The position numbers and the translations under genes were made by a program. DNA of 64,000 bases, from positions 1-64,000 of the forward strand of contig NZ_JVRR01000103.1 in the NCBI RefSeq assembly GCF_001070715.1. The letters run 5' to 3'. Of this stretch, positions 34,139 through 44,427 are shown one piece after another. This DNA is from Streptococcus pseudopneumoniae. Lineage in GTDB: Bacteria > Bacillota > Bacilli > Lactobacillales > Streptococcaceae. The first letter of the stretch is position 1. The number at the start of each line of letters is the position of its first letter. Under the pieces are notes generated by a model that was given only the letters and a program-made list of their open reading frames with translations, had not been told where the DNA came from and made no database searches.

Positions 34139-34198
34139 TAAAATGATGACAATGTCTATCTCATTTTAAGTACACTATCCAGCAAATCTTTCTATTAC

Positions 34199-34246
34199 AA
34201 AAGGCATCCAGTCAAGGTTTTCACACCTGATTGGATGCCTTTTTTC
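34199..34246 (+). terminator. Intrinsic terminator of the MBL gene
   Basis: AAGGCATCCAGTCA and TGATTGGATGCCTT form a 14-bp stem with one G-U pair, then T6. The loop AGGTTTTCACACC matches those at 1280-1326 and 44719-44767. Confidence 0.9.
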
Positions 34247-34266
34247 TGATGACTAGATTTTTTGTA

Positions 34267-36159
34267 TTACCAAATAATCACGCGCTCTTCTGGCGAACGC
34301 CACATACCGTCGCCTTCTTTGACATCATAGGTTGTAAAGAAATCATCGAAGTTTGGTACTTGCACATTGACACGGAGTTTGGCTGGTGCGTGCACATCGA
34401 CGCTAGCCAAAAGTTTCATAAATTCTGGACGACCTTTCATGCGCCAGATGCGACCGAAGTTGTAGAAGAATTCTTCTGCTGAGAAGTCTGGTTCTCTCTT
34501 AGCTGCTTCAAGCGCTGCAGCGATTCCTCCCAAGTCAGCCACGTTTTCTGATACAGTCAATTTACCGTTGATGGTTGCACCATAAGAATCCTGTCCATCA
34601 AATTGATCGATAACTTTTTGTGTTTTCTCCTTGAAGGCAGCATAGTCGCTCTCTGTCCACCAATCCTTGAGGCTACCATTTTCGTCAAAGGAAGCTCCGT
34701 TGGTATCAAAGGCGTGGGAAATTTCATGGGCAATAACTGCCCCAATCCCACCGTAGTTAGCAGAAGATGACTGATGCAAATCATAGAAAGGTGCCTGTAA
34801 AATAGCTGCTGGGAAGACAATTAAGTTCTTCTGTGGATTGTAATAAGCATTGACCATATGAGCAGGCATGCCCCATTCCTTGTAGTCAACAGGTTGGTTC
34901 CACTTGCTCCAACTGTGTTTGATTTCCACACGCGCAAAGGCTAGAGCATTGTCAAAAAGACTAGCAGTCTCATCCACTACCTTGTCCTTGTAGCGTTCTG
35001 GCAATTCTTCTGGGTAACCGATATAAGGCTTGATGACATTGAGTTTGACGATGGCCTTGTCACGAGTTTCAGGAGTCAGCCAGTCATTTTTAGCCAAGCG
35101 TTCCTTATAGACATCAATCATAGTTGCCACTTTTTTCTCTACGTCCGCCTTGGCCTCTGGAGAGAATTTTTCATAGGCATACCAGAGACCCAAGGCTTGT
35201 TTGAAAGGACCTTGTGCTAGCTGGTAGGCTGCCTTGATCTTGTCTTTGGCTTCTGGAACTCCTGAAAGCGCACGGCTATAGGCACCTGATAGGACACGGA
35301 TTTCTTCTGTTAAATAGCTGGTTGAAAGATTGACAACATTCAAAATCAAGGTTGCTTTAAGGAGAGGCCAGGCCTCTTCACTGTAGAATTGGTCTGCTGC
35401 TTGCCAGAAGCGTTCCTCGTCTACGATAACCTTGTCTGGCACTTGTCCAAGAACGGCTTGGAAAAAGTCATCCAAAGGTAGGGCAGGCGCAAATTTCTTG
35501 AAATCTTCATAAGCATATGGATGGTAGAGTTTAGCATATTCTGAACTTTCTTCATTAGAGAGCACCACTGCCGCAACTCGACGGTCTAGTTCTAGTCTTT
35601 TCTCTAGCAAGTCTTCAATTTCTACATCAGAGAAATCATAAGCCTTGAGGAGATTGGCACTAGTTTCTTTCCAAAGAGTCAAGAGCTCTTCGCGCTGAGG
35701 ATGGTCTTCTGCATAGTAGGTCGTATCTGGCAGGATCGTGCTTGGAGCGCTAGCCCATAAAACGTTGATTCTGGCATCCATAAAGTCTGGCGATACACCA
35801 AAAGGAAGAAAGTTGGGTTTTCCTGCAAGCTCAAACTCTGCTAGTTTAGCTGTAAAATCTGCAAAAGTCGCCAACTCTTGGAATTCTTTAAGAAGAGGCA
35901 AAACAGGTGTGATACCGTCAGCTTCTCTCTTGTCAAAATCACGAACTAGGCGGTGGTATTTGACAAAGTTTGCCAAGATAGCATCCTCAGGCACCTCTTC
36001 TCCTGCCAACCACTTGTCTGTTGTCGCCAGCATCAGGTCTTCAATTTCCTGGTCTAAATCAACAAAACCTCCTGTTTGAGACTTATCTGCTGGAATTTCA
36101 GCTGTTTTCTGCCATTCCCCATTGATTGCATCATAAAAATCATCTTGATAACGTGTCAT
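34267..36159 (-). CDS. pepO: M13-family zinc endopeptidase
   Basis: 630-residue oligopeptidase of the neprilysin family. The zinc motif is VIAHEISHAFD, the third ligand is in ENVADLGG, and substrate-binding NAYYNPQKN precedes them. The start MTRYQDDFYDA follows GCGAGAACAAG; the frame is open 20 codons more but lacks a ribosome-binding site and would add non-conserved sequence. There is no signal peptide. In pneumococcus PepO is nevertheless reported at the surface, binding plasminogen and complement factors; that is literature knowledge. It lies divergent from psaBCA. Confidence 0.95.
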   Translation of the reverse strand: MTRYQDDFYDAINGEWQKTAEIPADKSQTGGFVDLDQEIEDLMLATTDKWLAGEEVPEDAILANFVKYHRLVRDFDKREADGITPVLPLLKEFQELATFADFTAKLAEFELAGKPNFLPFGVSPDFMDARINVLWASAPSTILPDTTYYAEDHPQREELLTLWKETSANLLKAYDFSDVEIEDLLEKRLELDRRVAAVVLSNEESSEYAKLYHPYAYEDFKKFAPALPLDDFFQAVLGQVPDKVIVDEERFWQAADQFYSEEAWPLLKATLILNVVNLSTSYLTEEIRVLSGAYSRALSGVPEAKDKIKAAYQLAQGPFKQALGLWYAYEKFSPEAKADVEKKVATMIDVYKERLAKNDWLTPETRDKAIVKLNVIKPYIGYPEELPERYKDKVVDETASLFDNALAFARVEIKHSWSKWNQPVDYKEWGMPAHMVNAYYNPQKNLIVFPAAILQAPFYDLHQSSSANYGGIGAVIAHEISHAFDTNGASFDENGSLKDWWTESDYAAFKEKTQKVIDQFDGQDSYGATINGKLTVSENVADLGGIAAALEAAKREPDFSAEEFFYNFGRIWRMKGRPEFMKLLASVDVHAPAKLRVNVQVPNFDDFFTTYDVKEGDGMWRSPEERVIIW

Positions 36160-36278
36160 CTTGTTCTCGCTTTCATTTGTACTTGCTTTTAGCTTAACAA
36201 AAATTGCTTGGGAATGCAATTAAAAATAAACGGATGTTTCCTATTGTTTTTCAGTTATTATTTTAATTTTTTCAAAAA

Positions 36279-36312
36279 TTAACTTGACTTAATTTTTTTT
36301 TTAAGGTATATT
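36279..36312 (+). promoter_or_regulatory. psaBCA promoter with PsaR operator
   Basis: The PsaR box TTAACTTGACTTAA (36279-36292) overlaps the -35 TTGACT (36284-36289). After a 17-base spacer comes TATATT (36307-36312). Mn-loaded PsaR bound here would block RNA polymerase. Confidence 0.9.
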
Positions 36313-36336
36313 AAGAGTTAGGAGGAATACAAGTTT

Positions 36337-37059
36337 ATGATACGTATCGAAAACCTCAGTGTCTCCTACAAAGAAACGTTGGCACTTAAGGATATCTCAC
36401 TAGTGCTCCAAGGACCAACGATTACCGGAATCATTGGTCCAAACGGCGCTGGAAAATCAACATTACTAAAAGGTATGCTGGGAATTATCCCACATCAAGG
36501 TCAGGCATTTCTCGATGACAAGGAAGTTAAAAAATCCTTACATCGAATTGCCTATGTCGAACAAAAAATCAATATCGACTACAACTTTCCCATCAAGGTC
36601 AAGGAATGCGTCTCGTTAGGACTCTTTCCCTCTATCCCTCTCTTTCACAGTTTAAAGGCTAAACATTGGAAGAAAGTGAAAGAAGCCCTTGAAATCGTCG
36701 GTCTAGCTGACTACGCTGAACGGCAAATCAGTCAACTGTCTGGAGGTCAATTTCAGCGGGTCTTGATTGCCAGATGTTTGGTACAGGAAGCCGACTATAT
36801 CCTCTTGGATGAACCCTTTGTTGGGATTGACTCTGTCAGTGAGGAAATCATCATGAATACGCTGAGAGATTTGAAAAAAGCTGGGAAGACGGTTCTCATC
36901 GTCCACCACGACCTCAGCAAGGTTCCCCACTACTTCGATCAAGTCTTGCTTGTCAATCGAGAAGTGATTGCCTTTGGTCCAATCAAAGAAACCTTTACCG
37001 AAGCCAATCTCAAAGAAGCTTACGGTAATCGACTCTTTTTCAATGGAGGTGACCTATGA
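36337..37059 (+). CDS. psaB: Manganese ABC transporter, ATPase
   Basis: 240 residues. Walker [10 protein letters not shown] is at 34-42, signature LSGGQFQR, Walker B YILLDEPF and the switch His in IVHHDLS. It drives Mn2+ uptake with PsaC and PsaA. It overlaps psaC by 4 bases (translational coupling). RBS is TTAGGAGG. Confidence 0.96.
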   Translation: MIRIENLSVSYKETLALKDISLVLQGPTITGIIGPNGAGKSTLLKGMLGIIPHQGQAFLDDKEVKKSLHRIAYVEQKINIDYNFPIKVKECVSLGLFPSIPLFHSLKAKHWKKVKEALEIVGLADYAERQISQLSGGQFQRVLIARCLVQEADYILLDEPFVGIDSVSEEIIMNTLRDLKKAGKTVLIVHHDLSKVPHYFDQVLLVNREVIAFGPIKETFTEANLKEAYGNRLFFNGGDL

Positions 37060-37904
37060 TTGCAGAATTTATCGATGGATTGCAAAAATTCCATTTCTTA
37101 CAAAATGCCTTGATAACAGCCATTGTCATCGGGGTCGTAGCTGGAGCTGTAGGATGTTTCATCATCCTACGCGGGATGTCACTCATGGGAGATGCCATTT
37201 CACATGCTGTCTTACCAGGTGTAGCCCTCTCCTTCATCTTGGGCCTTGACTTCTTTATCGGAGCCATTGTCTTTGGGTTGCTAGCTGCTATCATCATTAC
37301 CTACATCAAGGGGAACTCGATTATCAAAAGCGATACCGCCATCGGCATTACCTTTTCTTCTTTCTTAGCCCTCGGTATCATCTTGATTAGTGTCGCTAAA
37401 AGTTCAACTGACCTTTTCCATATCCTTTTTGGTAATATTCTTGCCGTACAAGATACGGATATGTTTATTACAATGGGTGTGGGGGCAGCCATTCTCTTGT
37501 TAATCTGGATTTTCTTCAAGCAACTCTTGATCACTTCCTTTGATGAACTCTTGGCTAAAGCCATGGGAATGCCTGTCAATTTCTATCACTACCTTCTCAT
37601 GGTACTCCTGACTCTCGTGTCTGTGACAGCCATGCAAAGTGTCGGAACTATCCTGATTGTAGCCATGCTGATTACCCCAGCCGCAACTGCTTATCTGTAT
37701 GCTAATAGCCTGAAAAGCATGATTTTCCTTTCCTCAACCTTTGGAGCTACAGCTTCAGTTTTGGGACTCTTTATCGGTTATAGCTTTAACGTTGCGGCAG
37801 GTTCTAGTATCGTGCTTACAGCTGCTAGTTTCTTTCTCATTAGCTTCTTTATCGCTCCCAAACAACGATATTTGAAACTGAAAAATAAACATTTGTTAAA
37901 ATAA
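37056..37904 (+). CDS. psaC: Manganese ABC transporter, permease
   Basis: 282-residue membrane protein with about eight helices and the family segment [16 protein letters not shown]. It is the channel for Mn2+ (and Zn2+ competitively) and dimerises with PsaB below and PsaA outside. The start overlaps psaB; RBS is GGAGG inside psaB. Confidence 0.95.
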   Translation: MIAEFIDGLQKFHFLQNALITAIVIGVVAGAVGCFIILRGMSLMGDAISHAVLPGVALSFILGLDFFIGAIVFGLLAAIIITYIKGNSIIKSDTAIGITFSSFLALGIILISVAKSSTDLFHILFGNILAVQDTDMFITMGVGAAILLLIWIFFKQLLITSFDELLAKAMGMPVNFYHYLLMVLLTLVSVTAMQSVGTILIVAMLITPAATAYLYANSLKSMIFLSSTFGATASVLGLFIGYSFNVAAGSSIVLTAASFFLISFFIAPKQRYLKLKNKHLLK

Positions 37905-37935
37905 GGGGTAAAGCCCCAATAAATTGGAGGATCTA

Positions 37936-38865
37936 ATGAAAAAATTAGGTACATTACTCGTTCTCTTTCTTTCCGTTATTGCTCTTGTAGCATGTGCTAG
38001 CGGAAAAAAAGATACAGCTTCTGGTCAAAAACTAAAAGTTGTTGCTACAAACTCAATCATCGCTGATATTACTAAAAATATTGCTGGTGACAAGATTGAT
38101 CTTCACAGTATCGTTCCTGTTGGCCAAGACCCACACGAATACGAACCACTCCCTGAAGACGTTAAGAAAACTTCTCAAGCTGATTTGATCTTCTATAACG
38201 GTATCAACCTTGAAACAGGTGGCAATGCTTGGTTTACAAAATTGGTAGAAAATGCTAAGAAAACTGAAAACAAAGACTACTTTGCAGTCAGCGAAGGCGT
38301 TGATGTTATCTACCTTGAAGGTCAAAACGAAAAAGGCAAAGAAGACCCACACGCTTGGCTTAACCTTGAAAACGGTATAATTTTTGCTAAAAACATCGCA
38401 AAACAATTGAGTGCTAAAGACCCTAGCAACAAGGAATTCTACGAAAAAAATCTCAAAGAATATACTGATAAGCTAGACAAACTTGACAAGGAAGCTAAAG
38501 CTAAATTTAACAATATTCCTGCTGAGAAGAAATTGATCGTAACCAGTGAAGGATGCTTCAAATACTTCTCTAAAGCCTACGGTGTCCCAAGTGCCTATAT
38601 TTGGGAAATCAATACTGAAGAAGAAGGAACACCTGAACAAATCAAGACCTTGGTTGAAAAACTTCGCCAAACAAAAGTTCCATCACTCTTTGTAGAATCA
38701 AGTGTGGATGACCGTCCAATGAAAACTGTTTCTCAAGACACAAACATCCCAATCTACGCACAAATCTTTACTGACTCTATCGCAGAACAAGGTAAAGAAG
38801 GCGACAGCTACTACAACATGATGAAATACAACCTTGACAAGATTGCTGAAGGATTGGCAAAATAA
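37936..38865 (+). CDS. psaA: Manganese-binding lipoprotein PsaA
   Basis: 309-residue cluster A-I metal receptor. The lipobox LVAC has Cys20 as the anchor. The four metal ligands fall exactly where known: His67, His139, Glu205 and Asp280. The start MKKLGTLL is chosen because TTGGAGGATC stands before it; an in-frame ATG 4 codons upstream lies in the ribosome-binding region. It binds extracellular Mn2+, is inhibited by Zn2+, and is needed for colonisation and oxidative-stress survival. Confidence 0.97.
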   Translation: MKKLGTLLVLFLSVIALVACASGKKDTASGQKLKVVATNSIIADITKNIAGDKIDLHSIVPVGQDPHEYEPLPEDVKKTSQADLIFYNGINLETGGNAWFTKLVENAKKTENKDYFAVSEGVDVIYLEGQNEKGKEDPHAWLNLENGIIFAKNIAKQLSAKDPSNKEFYEKNLKEYTDKLDKLDKEAKAKFNNIPAEKKLIVTSEGCFKYFSKAYGVPSAYIWEINTEEEGTPEQIKTLVEKLRQTKVPSLFVESSVDDRPMKTVSQDTNIPIYAQIFTDSIAEQGKEGDSYYNMMKYNLDKIAEGLAK

Positions 38866-38872
38866 GCCTCTG

Positions 38873-38906
38873 AAAAACGTCATTCTCACATGAGCTGGCG
38901 TTTTTT
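38873..38906 (+). terminator. Terminator downstream of psaA
   Basis: AAAACGTCA pairs with TGGCGTTTT, then T6. It separates psaBCA from tpx, though read-through could still link them. Confidence 0.75.
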
Positions 38907-38987
38907 CTATGCACACATTTCCGGTCAAATCATTGGAAAATTTCGACCGTTTCAGCTAAAATGGAAGAAAAAAGATTGGAGTATCTT

Positions 38988-39479
38988 ATGGTAACTTTTC
39001 TCGGAAATCCTGTGAGCTTTACAGGTAAACAACTACAAGTCGGCGACAAGGCACTTGATTTTTCACTCACTACAACAGACCTTTCTAAAAAATCTCTGGC
39101 TGATTTTGATGGAAAGAAAAAAGTCTTGAGTGTCGTGCCTTCTATCGATACAGGTATCTGCTCAACTCAAACGCGTCGTTTTAATGAAGAACTGGCTGGA
39201 CTGGATAATACGGTTGTCTTGACTGTTTCAATGGACCTCCCTTTTGCACAAAAACGTTGGTGTGGGGCTGAAGGTATTGAAAATGCCATCATGCTTTCAG
39301 ACTATTTCGACCATTCCTTTGGACGTGATTACGCCCTCTTAATCAATGAGTGGCACCTATTGGCACGCGCGGTCTTTGTCCTTGATACTGACAATACTAT
39401 TCGCTATGTTGAATACGTGGACAATATCAACTCTGAACCAAACTTCGAAGCCGCAATTGCAGCTGCTAAAGCCCTATAG
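38988..39479 (+). CDS. tpx: Thiol peroxidase (PsaD)
   Basis: 163-residue peroxiredoxin. The peroxidatic Cys58 is in [11 protein letters not shown] and the resolving Cys92 is in RWCGAEG. It reduces H2O2, which this organism produces in quantity, using thioredoxin. I use the ATG giving MVTFLGNPV, preceded by TTGGAG. A candidate own promoter (TTGGAA, 18 bases, TAAAAT) lies between the psaA terminator and the gene. Confidence 0.95.
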   Translation: MVTFLGNPVSFTGKQLQVGDKALDFSLTTTDLSKKSLADFDGKKKVLSVVPSIDTGICSTQTRRFNEELAGLDNTVVLTVSMDLPFAQKRWCGAEGIENAIMLSDYFDHSFGRDYALLINEWHLLARAVFVLDTDNTIRYVEYVDNINSEPNFEAAIAAAKAL

Positions 39480-39531
39480 AAAAAATCCTCTGTCACAAAG
39501 AGTTCCCTACTCTTTGAAACGGAGGATTTTT
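39480..39531 (+). terminator. Terminator of tpx
   Basis: Nested stem: AAAATCCTC with GGAGGATTTT outside, CAAAGAGT with ACTCTTTG inside, then T5. Confidence 0.85.
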
Positions 39532-39575
39532 GTTTACGAGTAAATATAAGTTCAATCAGATAAAAACAACTACCT

Positions 39576-39691
39576 TATACTCTTCGAAAATCAAAGAGTA
39601 AACTAAGACTCTAGCCTCAGACTACTCAAGACACTATTTTGAGGTTGTAGATATAGCTGACGTGATTTGAAGAGATTTTCGAAGAGTATTA
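39576..39691 (-). repeat. Divergent BOX-like repeat
   Basis: 116 bp with inverted ends TACTCTTCGAAAATC and GATTTTCGAAGAGTATTA. The inside is more diverged: CAAGACACTATTTTGAGGTTG resembles a boxB core, and the GCTGACGTGATTTGAAG part is boxA-like. It sits between tpx and the ABC permease, with the permease stop near its right end. Confidence 0.65.
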
Positions 39692-42397
39692 CTCTACAGA
39701 TTTCAAAGCTTCAAGCATATCAACCTTTCTCAGATGATAATTGACAAAGAAACCAAGCAGGGTCAAAATGGTGCTTACTGCTGCCACTGGGATTACATAG
39801 ACTTCCCAGCCTACCTGCGGATAAAAGAGAATAGTCGCAGGTGAAATCATTTGGATCAAAAATTGGTGTAAATAGAAACCTGATACCAGACCAAGTACAA
39901 TTCCCACAAGGGACAGCACAATCGTCTCACGATAAATGTAGAGGGTGACTTCATTATTATAAAAACCGAGAACCTTGATAGTGGAGAGTTCACGGATTCT
40001 CTCAGCCACATTGATATTGGTCAAATTGTAGAGGATAACAATAGCCAACAGAACCGATACGATGACCAAGATGGTCATGGTCTGATTGAGTGAGCTAGCA
40101 ACGGAGTCAAAGAGTCGAATGGCTGAAGCATTTTGAACGACGCTGGACACCGCAACCTGATTCATAAGCAAACCTGCCTGCCTTTCAATACTAGTAGCAC
40201 TAGAATCCTTTAGCGAGATCAGATAAGTGTTGGCTTGGGGTAGCTGTCCGTAAAGTTGCTCATAGTCAGTCTGACTCATATAAATAAAATGACCAACGTA
40301 GTTCTCAGCAATAGCAGCGACCTTTAGCTTCTTACCTTCAATTTCTAGAGTCTGTCCAACCTTGACACCTGCCAGCTGGGCGAGTTTAGCTGTAATAACG
40401 ACGCCATCTTTTAATGTCAGCTCCTGCTGATGATTTTGCAGATGAATAAAGGGAATCAAATCCTCCTTCTCTGTCATCATAAGGGTAATTGTCTGAAGAC
40501 CAGCCTTACCTTTGAAATCCTTGTCTAGCGTCTTAGAATAGATTTTCTGGTAGGCTTTGATGTTCTGCCCTTTCAACACTTCTTCTAGATTTGCCTTATC
40601 CTGATTGGTCGCACTAGGATTTTCAGAGACAATCATTTGATACTGTTGGATTTGTTGAAACTGTTTAGACGGAACTCCTGCTACAGAGGATTGGATTCCC
40701 AAACCTGCAAAGAGCAGAGCGACTGAACCTGCCACACCAAAAATCGTCATCAACATCCGCTGTTTATAACGGAAGATATTGCGGGCTGTTACCTTATGAG
40801 TAAAACTAAGACGGCGCCAGATAAAACCGATGCGCTCCAGTAAGATTTTAGCTCCTTTGACAGGTGGTTTAGGTAGTAAAAGCTGGGCTGCTTCGTCATG
40901 AAGTTCCCTACGAGCTACCAAGTAGGCTGGTAACACACTCGCCAACCAACTCAAGACAAGAGCCAGTAAACTATAAGTCCAATAGAACTGAATCTGGGTT
41001 TCTCCCACTACCATGCCTTTTGTAATGACACTTGAAATCACACTAGCTAGTAAATAATGGCCAAGTATACTACCTAGAGCTGTTCCGACAGTCCCAGCTA
41101 CTAGACCATAGAGGAGAAATTTAGCGATAATATCCTTACTGCGATAACCCAAGGCCTTAAAGATACCTGCATGTGTTCGCTCTTCATCTACAAAGCGAGT
41201 CATGGTTGTAAAGGTCACCATGGCTGCTACGCCATAAAGCACTACAGGAAAGATATTGCCCACTGCACGAATACTGGCTGAAGCATTGCTATACATGAGG
41301 TAGCCTTGACCGCCAGGCATGGTCTGACGATTATATACTTGATATTTGGGCTCAGCTAAATCATCCAAGACTTGCTGATGTTTTTCTAATTTTTCCTTTT
41401 CTTGGGCTAGATTTTGTTCAGCCTGCTTTAGTTTGTTCTCTTCCTTACTCAATTCCTGCTTGGCTTGGGTAAGTTGAGCACTGGCCTGCTCTCTCTGAGC
41501 TTGAGGAAGCAAGGCTAGTTGACTTTCTTGAGCCTGTAAACGAGCTTGAGCAGCTGCTAAACGACGCTTGCCTTCCTGCAAATTAGTCTCAGCCTTGTCA
41601 AGGGTTTCTTTGCCTTTGTCTAGAGACTCTTGTCCTTCTTTTCTCAAGACTTGCAGACGTGCCTTGCCATTATCTGACAAAGCTTGTTCAAGCTCTTCCT
41701 GATGTTGCTTGGATTTTTCTTCATAAGCTGATGAAAAGGCATTTAAACCTGCTAAATCTTGATATTTCAAACGAGCTATATTGTAGACTTTCTGATCAAA
41801 CTGACTAGGTAAAATCACCCCATAGGCTGTCAGAGTCCCACTTCCACTTCCTGCGTAGCCCATATCTCGCTGGGAGAGGATTTCAGCCGAATCCACAAAA
41901 CCAGTAATGGTAAAAGTATGGTCTTTTAAAGAGGAATGACCCTCTTCTTTTTCTTTAAAACTAATCTCCTGTCCCACGCTGTATTGGCCTTGCAAATGAG
42001 TGGCCAAGGCGATTTCCTTGTCTGACTGAGGAAGTCGTCCCTCTCTTAGCTGAAAAGTTGAAATTCGCTCTGGTTTGGAGTACAGCCGAATGGCATCCTG
42101 CCCATTTTCCATAGTCACATCTGTCAAATAGCCAAACTCAACCTCTGCGCCCTGCGTCTGTTTTAGTTCTTCTTGATCTTCTTGATCCAAACCATAATTA
42201 GACATAACTGCCAAATCCAAGGTTTGAGCAGTTGTTAAATAAGCATTAGCTGTCGCCTCCATGTTGGGACTGGTTACTTTGAGACCTACTAGGGCTAGAG
42301 AGCCCAACATCATCAAGGTTAAGATGGATAAAAAACGCCCCTTGGAGCCTGTGAAGGACTGAATTAAGTCCTTCCAATAGGTTTTTCGCTTGATCAT
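39689..42397 (-). CDS. FtsX-type ABC exporter permease with coiled coil
   Basis: 902-residue membrane protein. It has an N-terminal helix, a large outside MacB-like domain, and a long Glu/Gln/Ala-rich coiled coil (about residues 215-345). Two FtsX units follow, each with four helices (one set near the middle, one at the C-terminus). The start MIKRKTYWKDL follows TTTGGAG and lies 1 base after the ATPase stop. The family exports envelope-acting substances or senses peptides (BceB/YxdM-related); no substrate is evident. The TAG stop region abuts a BOX-like repeat. Confidence 0.85.
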   Translation of the reverse strand: MIKRKTYWKDLIQSFTGSKGRFLSILTLMMLGSLALVGLKVTSPNMEATANAYLTTAQTLDLAVMSNYGLDQEDQEELKQTQGAEVEFGYLTDVTMENGQDAIRLYSKPERISTFQLREGRLPQSDKEIALATHLQGQYSVGQEISFKEKEEGHSSLKDHTFTITGFVDSAEILSQRDMGYAGSGSGTLTAYGVILPSQFDQKVYNIARLKYQDLAGLNAFSSAYEEKSKQHQEELEQALSDNGKARLQVLRKEGQESLDKGKETLDKAETNLQEGKRRLAAAQARLQAQESQLALLPQAQREQASAQLTQAKQELSKEENKLKQAEQNLAQEKEKLEKHQQVLDDLAEPKYQVYNRQTMPGGQGYLMYSNASASIRAVGNIFPVVLYGVAAMVTFTTMTRFVDEERTHAGIFKALGYRSKDIIAKFLLYGLVAGTVGTALGSILGHYLLASVISSVITKGMVVGETQIQFYWTYSLLALVLSWLASVLPAYLVARRELHDEAAQLLLPKPPVKGAKILLERIGFIWRRLSFTHKVTARNIFRYKQRMLMTIFGVAGSVALLFAGLGIQSSVAGVPSKQFQQIQQYQMIVSENPSATNQDKANLEEVLKGQNIKAYQKIYSKTLDKDFKGKAGLQTITLMMTEKEDLIPFIHLQNHQQELTLKDGVVITAKLAQLAGVKVGQTLEIEGKKLKVAAIAENYVGHFIYMSQTDYEQLYGQLPQANTYLISLKDSSATSIERQAGLLMNQVAVSSVVQNASAIRLFDSVASSLNQTMTILVIVSVLLAIVILYNLTNINVAERIRELSTIKVLGFYNNEVTLYIYRETIVLSLVGIVLGLVSGFYLHQFLIQMISPATILFYPQVGWEVYVIPVAAVSTILTLLGFFVNYHLRKVDMLEALKSVE

Positions 42398-42398
42398 G

Positions 42399-43100
42399 CT
42401 AGTACTCCAAACTGTCGATATCCTGAGGATGCTGGTTGAGCACCACATCCTTGACACTGGCATCATGCATATGAATCACGCGATCAGCAATGGGCGCCAA
42501 AGCTCCATTATGAGTCACGATGATCACCGTCGCTCCCTTTTGACGAGACATGTCTTGGAGGATTTTCAAAACCTGCTTACCCGTCTGATAATCCAAGGCT
42601 CCAGTAGGTTCATCACAAAGGAGAATTTTAGGATTTTTGGCTACTGCACGTGCAATGGAGACTCGCTGTTGCTCCCCTCCAGACAGCTGGGCTGGGAAAT
42701 TATTGAGACGATGAGCCAGACCTACATCTATCAAGACCTGCTCAGGATCCAAGGCATCTGTCACGATTTCTGAAGCCAACTCCACATTTTCCTTAGCGGT
42801 TAGATTGGAAACTAGATTATAAAACTGAAAAACAAAACCGACATCATTGCGGCGGTAATTGGTGCGCTGGTGGGAACTATAATCTGCAATATTGACCCCA
42901 TCAATCCAGATTTCCCCCTCGTCATTGGTATCCATTCCCCCAAGAAGGTTAAGAACTGTTGACTTGCCTGCACCTGAAGCACCAAGGATAATAACCAGCT
43001 CCCCCTTTTCAATCTCAAAATTCACATCACGATTGGCCACAATCTCCGTGTCCCCAACCTGATGACGCTTGTAACAGTGTCTCATCTCAATATAAGCCAT
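42399..43100 (-). CDS. ABC transporter ATPase (MacB/LolD-type)
   Basis: About 233 residues. Walker [10 protein letters not shown], signature LSGGEQQR, Walker [12 protein letters not shown] (the DEPTGALD of the LolD/MacB group) and switch His in VTHNGAL. It is the partner of the FtsX-type permease 1 base downstream. I chose MAYIEMRHC as start because GAAAGAGA precedes it; two ATGs up to 11 codons upstream exist. Confidence 0.9.
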   Translation of the reverse strand: MAYIEMRHCYKRHQVGDTEIVANRDVNFEIEKGELVIILGASGAGKSTVLNLLGGMDTNDEGEIWIDGVNIADYSSHQRTNYRRNDVGFVFQFYNLVSNLTAKENVELASEIVTDALDPEQVLIDVGLAHRLNNFPAQLSGGEQQRVSIARAVAKNPKILLCDEPTGALDYQTGKQVLKILQDMSRQKGATVIIVTHNGALAPIADRVIHMHDASVKDVVLNQHPQDIDSLEY

Positions 43101-43171
43101 ATCTGTTTCTCTTTCTTTCATATTTACTATCATTATATCGCTTTTTCAAGCCATTGGAAACTGGGAACAAA

Positions 43172-43197
43172 AAGCCTAGAAAATCAATCCTAGGCTT
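43172..43197 (-). terminator. Intrinsic terminator of gpmA
   Basis: Minus strand: AAGCCTAG and CTAGGCTT pair around GATTGATTTT, followed by T5. Confidence 0.85.
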
Positions 43198-43205
43198 ACA
43201 ATTTT

Positions 43206-43898
43206 TTATTTTCCAAGGTAGTATTCAGAAACTACGTTCAATTTTTCGTCGAATTCGAATACCAATGGTGGGAAGTTAGGGATTTCCACGTCCATGATTT
43301 CGTCATCTGACAAACCTTTGATGTGTTTTACAAGGGCACGGATTGAGTTACCGTGAGCTCCTACGAATACGTTTTTACCATCTTTAAGAGCTGGAGCGAT
43401 TTTATCTTCCCAGAATGGAAGAGCACGTTCCAAAGTCACTTTCAAGTTTTCAGCATCTGGAATAACTGAGTCGTCAAGTGAAGCGTAACGACGGTCTGTG
43501 TGAGCTGAGTGCTCATCATCACGGTCCATGTTTGGAGGCAATACATCGTATGAACGACGCCAGATGTGAACTTGTTCATCACCAAATTGTTCAGCAGCTT
43601 CAGCTTTGTTTTTACCAGTCAAACCACCGTAGTGACGTTCGTTCAAGCGCCATGATTTTTCAACTGGAACCCACAATTGGTCAGAAGCTTCAAGAGCCAA
43701 GTTAGTTGTTTTGATAGCACGTTTCAATACTGAAGTGTAAGCTTGGTCAAATTCGATACCAGCTTCTTTGATCAATTTACCAGCGTCAATCGCTTGTTGT
43801 GTACCTTTTTCAGACAAATCAACATCAGCCCAACCAGTGAAAAGGTTAGCTTTGTTCCATTCAGACTCACCGTGGCGAGCAAAAACCAATTTTACCAT
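43206..43898 (-). CDS. gpmA: 2,3-bisphosphoglycerate-dependent phosphoglycerate mutase
   Basis: 230 residues; interconverts 3- and 2-phosphoglycerate in glycolysis. The phospho-histidine is in ARHGESEWN (His9). ERHYGGLTG and the second catalytic His in GAHGNSIRA are present. RBS is AAAGGAG. Monocistronic with its own terminator; high expression fits its optimal codon use. Confidence 0.97.
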   Translation of the reverse strand: MVKLVFARHGESEWNKANLFTGWADVDLSEKGTQQAIDAGKLIKEAGIEFDQAYTSVLKRAIKTTNLALEASDQLWVPVEKSWRLNERHYGGLTGKNKAEAAEQFGDEQVHIWRRSYDVLPPNMDRDDEHSAHTDRRYASLDDSVIPDAENLKVTLERALPFWEDKIAPALKDGKNVFVGAHGNSIRALVKHIKGLSDDEIMDVEIPNFPPLVFEFDEKLNVVSEYYLGK

Positions 43899-43989
43899 TA
43901 GATGGATTCTCCTTTAAATTTTCCGAGGTTTCCCCTCGTTTATCTATTCTATTTTACACAATTTTTCACAAAAAAGCTAGTCAAAACCA

Positions 43990-44030
43990 AAAAGGAAAGG
44001 ACTGTTTGGCAATCCTTTTCCTTATTTTTT
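43990..44030 (-). terminator. Terminator of the DUF4064-like gene
   Basis: Minus strand: AAGGAAAAGGATTG pairs with CAGTCCTTTCCTT, followed by T-rich sequence. Confidence 0.75.
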
Positions 44031-44427
44031 ATCCTTCAACTTTGAATTTTTTTAGACTTCCTAAAAATAGTGAACCACCGATAATTGCTAGGATTCCTCC
44101 TACCCATCCTAATACTGGAATCAAACCTACCGCGCCACCTACGATTAATAGGACAGAAGGAGCTGAACCAACACGACTTTCTCCCTTATAGTATACAATC
44201 GCAACAATTCCTAAAACTAAAATAGCAATTTTTAAAACGGTTGGAAGTAAAACTCCTGCAACTCCTGCAACTGTTGTAGATGCAGTTAATTCAGGACTCT
44301 GTGTAGCTGTTGCTGTAGCAGCTGTACTCACAAATACTGCTAGTAAAAGAAATGGGGCAATAAGCAAGTAGAGTCCACCTACTAAACCAACAATACCACT
44401 ATAAAGTGCTAAAGCTTTTGATTTCAT
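44029..44427 (-). CDS. Small four-helix membrane protein (DUF4064-like)
   Basis: 132 residues with four hydrophobic helices; the third and fourth are Gly/Val-rich (VLLIVGGAVGLIPVLGWVGG). An alanine/threonine-rich loop (STAATATATQSPELTAS) lies between helices 1 and 2. It resembles DUF4064-type membrane proteins. Function unknown. RBS is AAGGAG; an extended -10 (TGATACAAT) lies about 30 bases upstream. Confidence 0.65.
   Translation of the reverse strand: MKSKALALYSGIVGLVGGLYLLIAPFLLLAVFVSTAATATATQSPELTASTTVAGVAGVLLPTVLKIAILVLGIVAIVYYKGESRVGSAPSVLLIVGGAVGLIPVLGWVGGILAIIGGSLFLGSLKKFKVEG

Noticed and set aside
43364-43372. TACGAATA, the competence (ComX) box sequence.
   Set aside because: It lies inside the coding sequence of gpmA with no gene reading from it.
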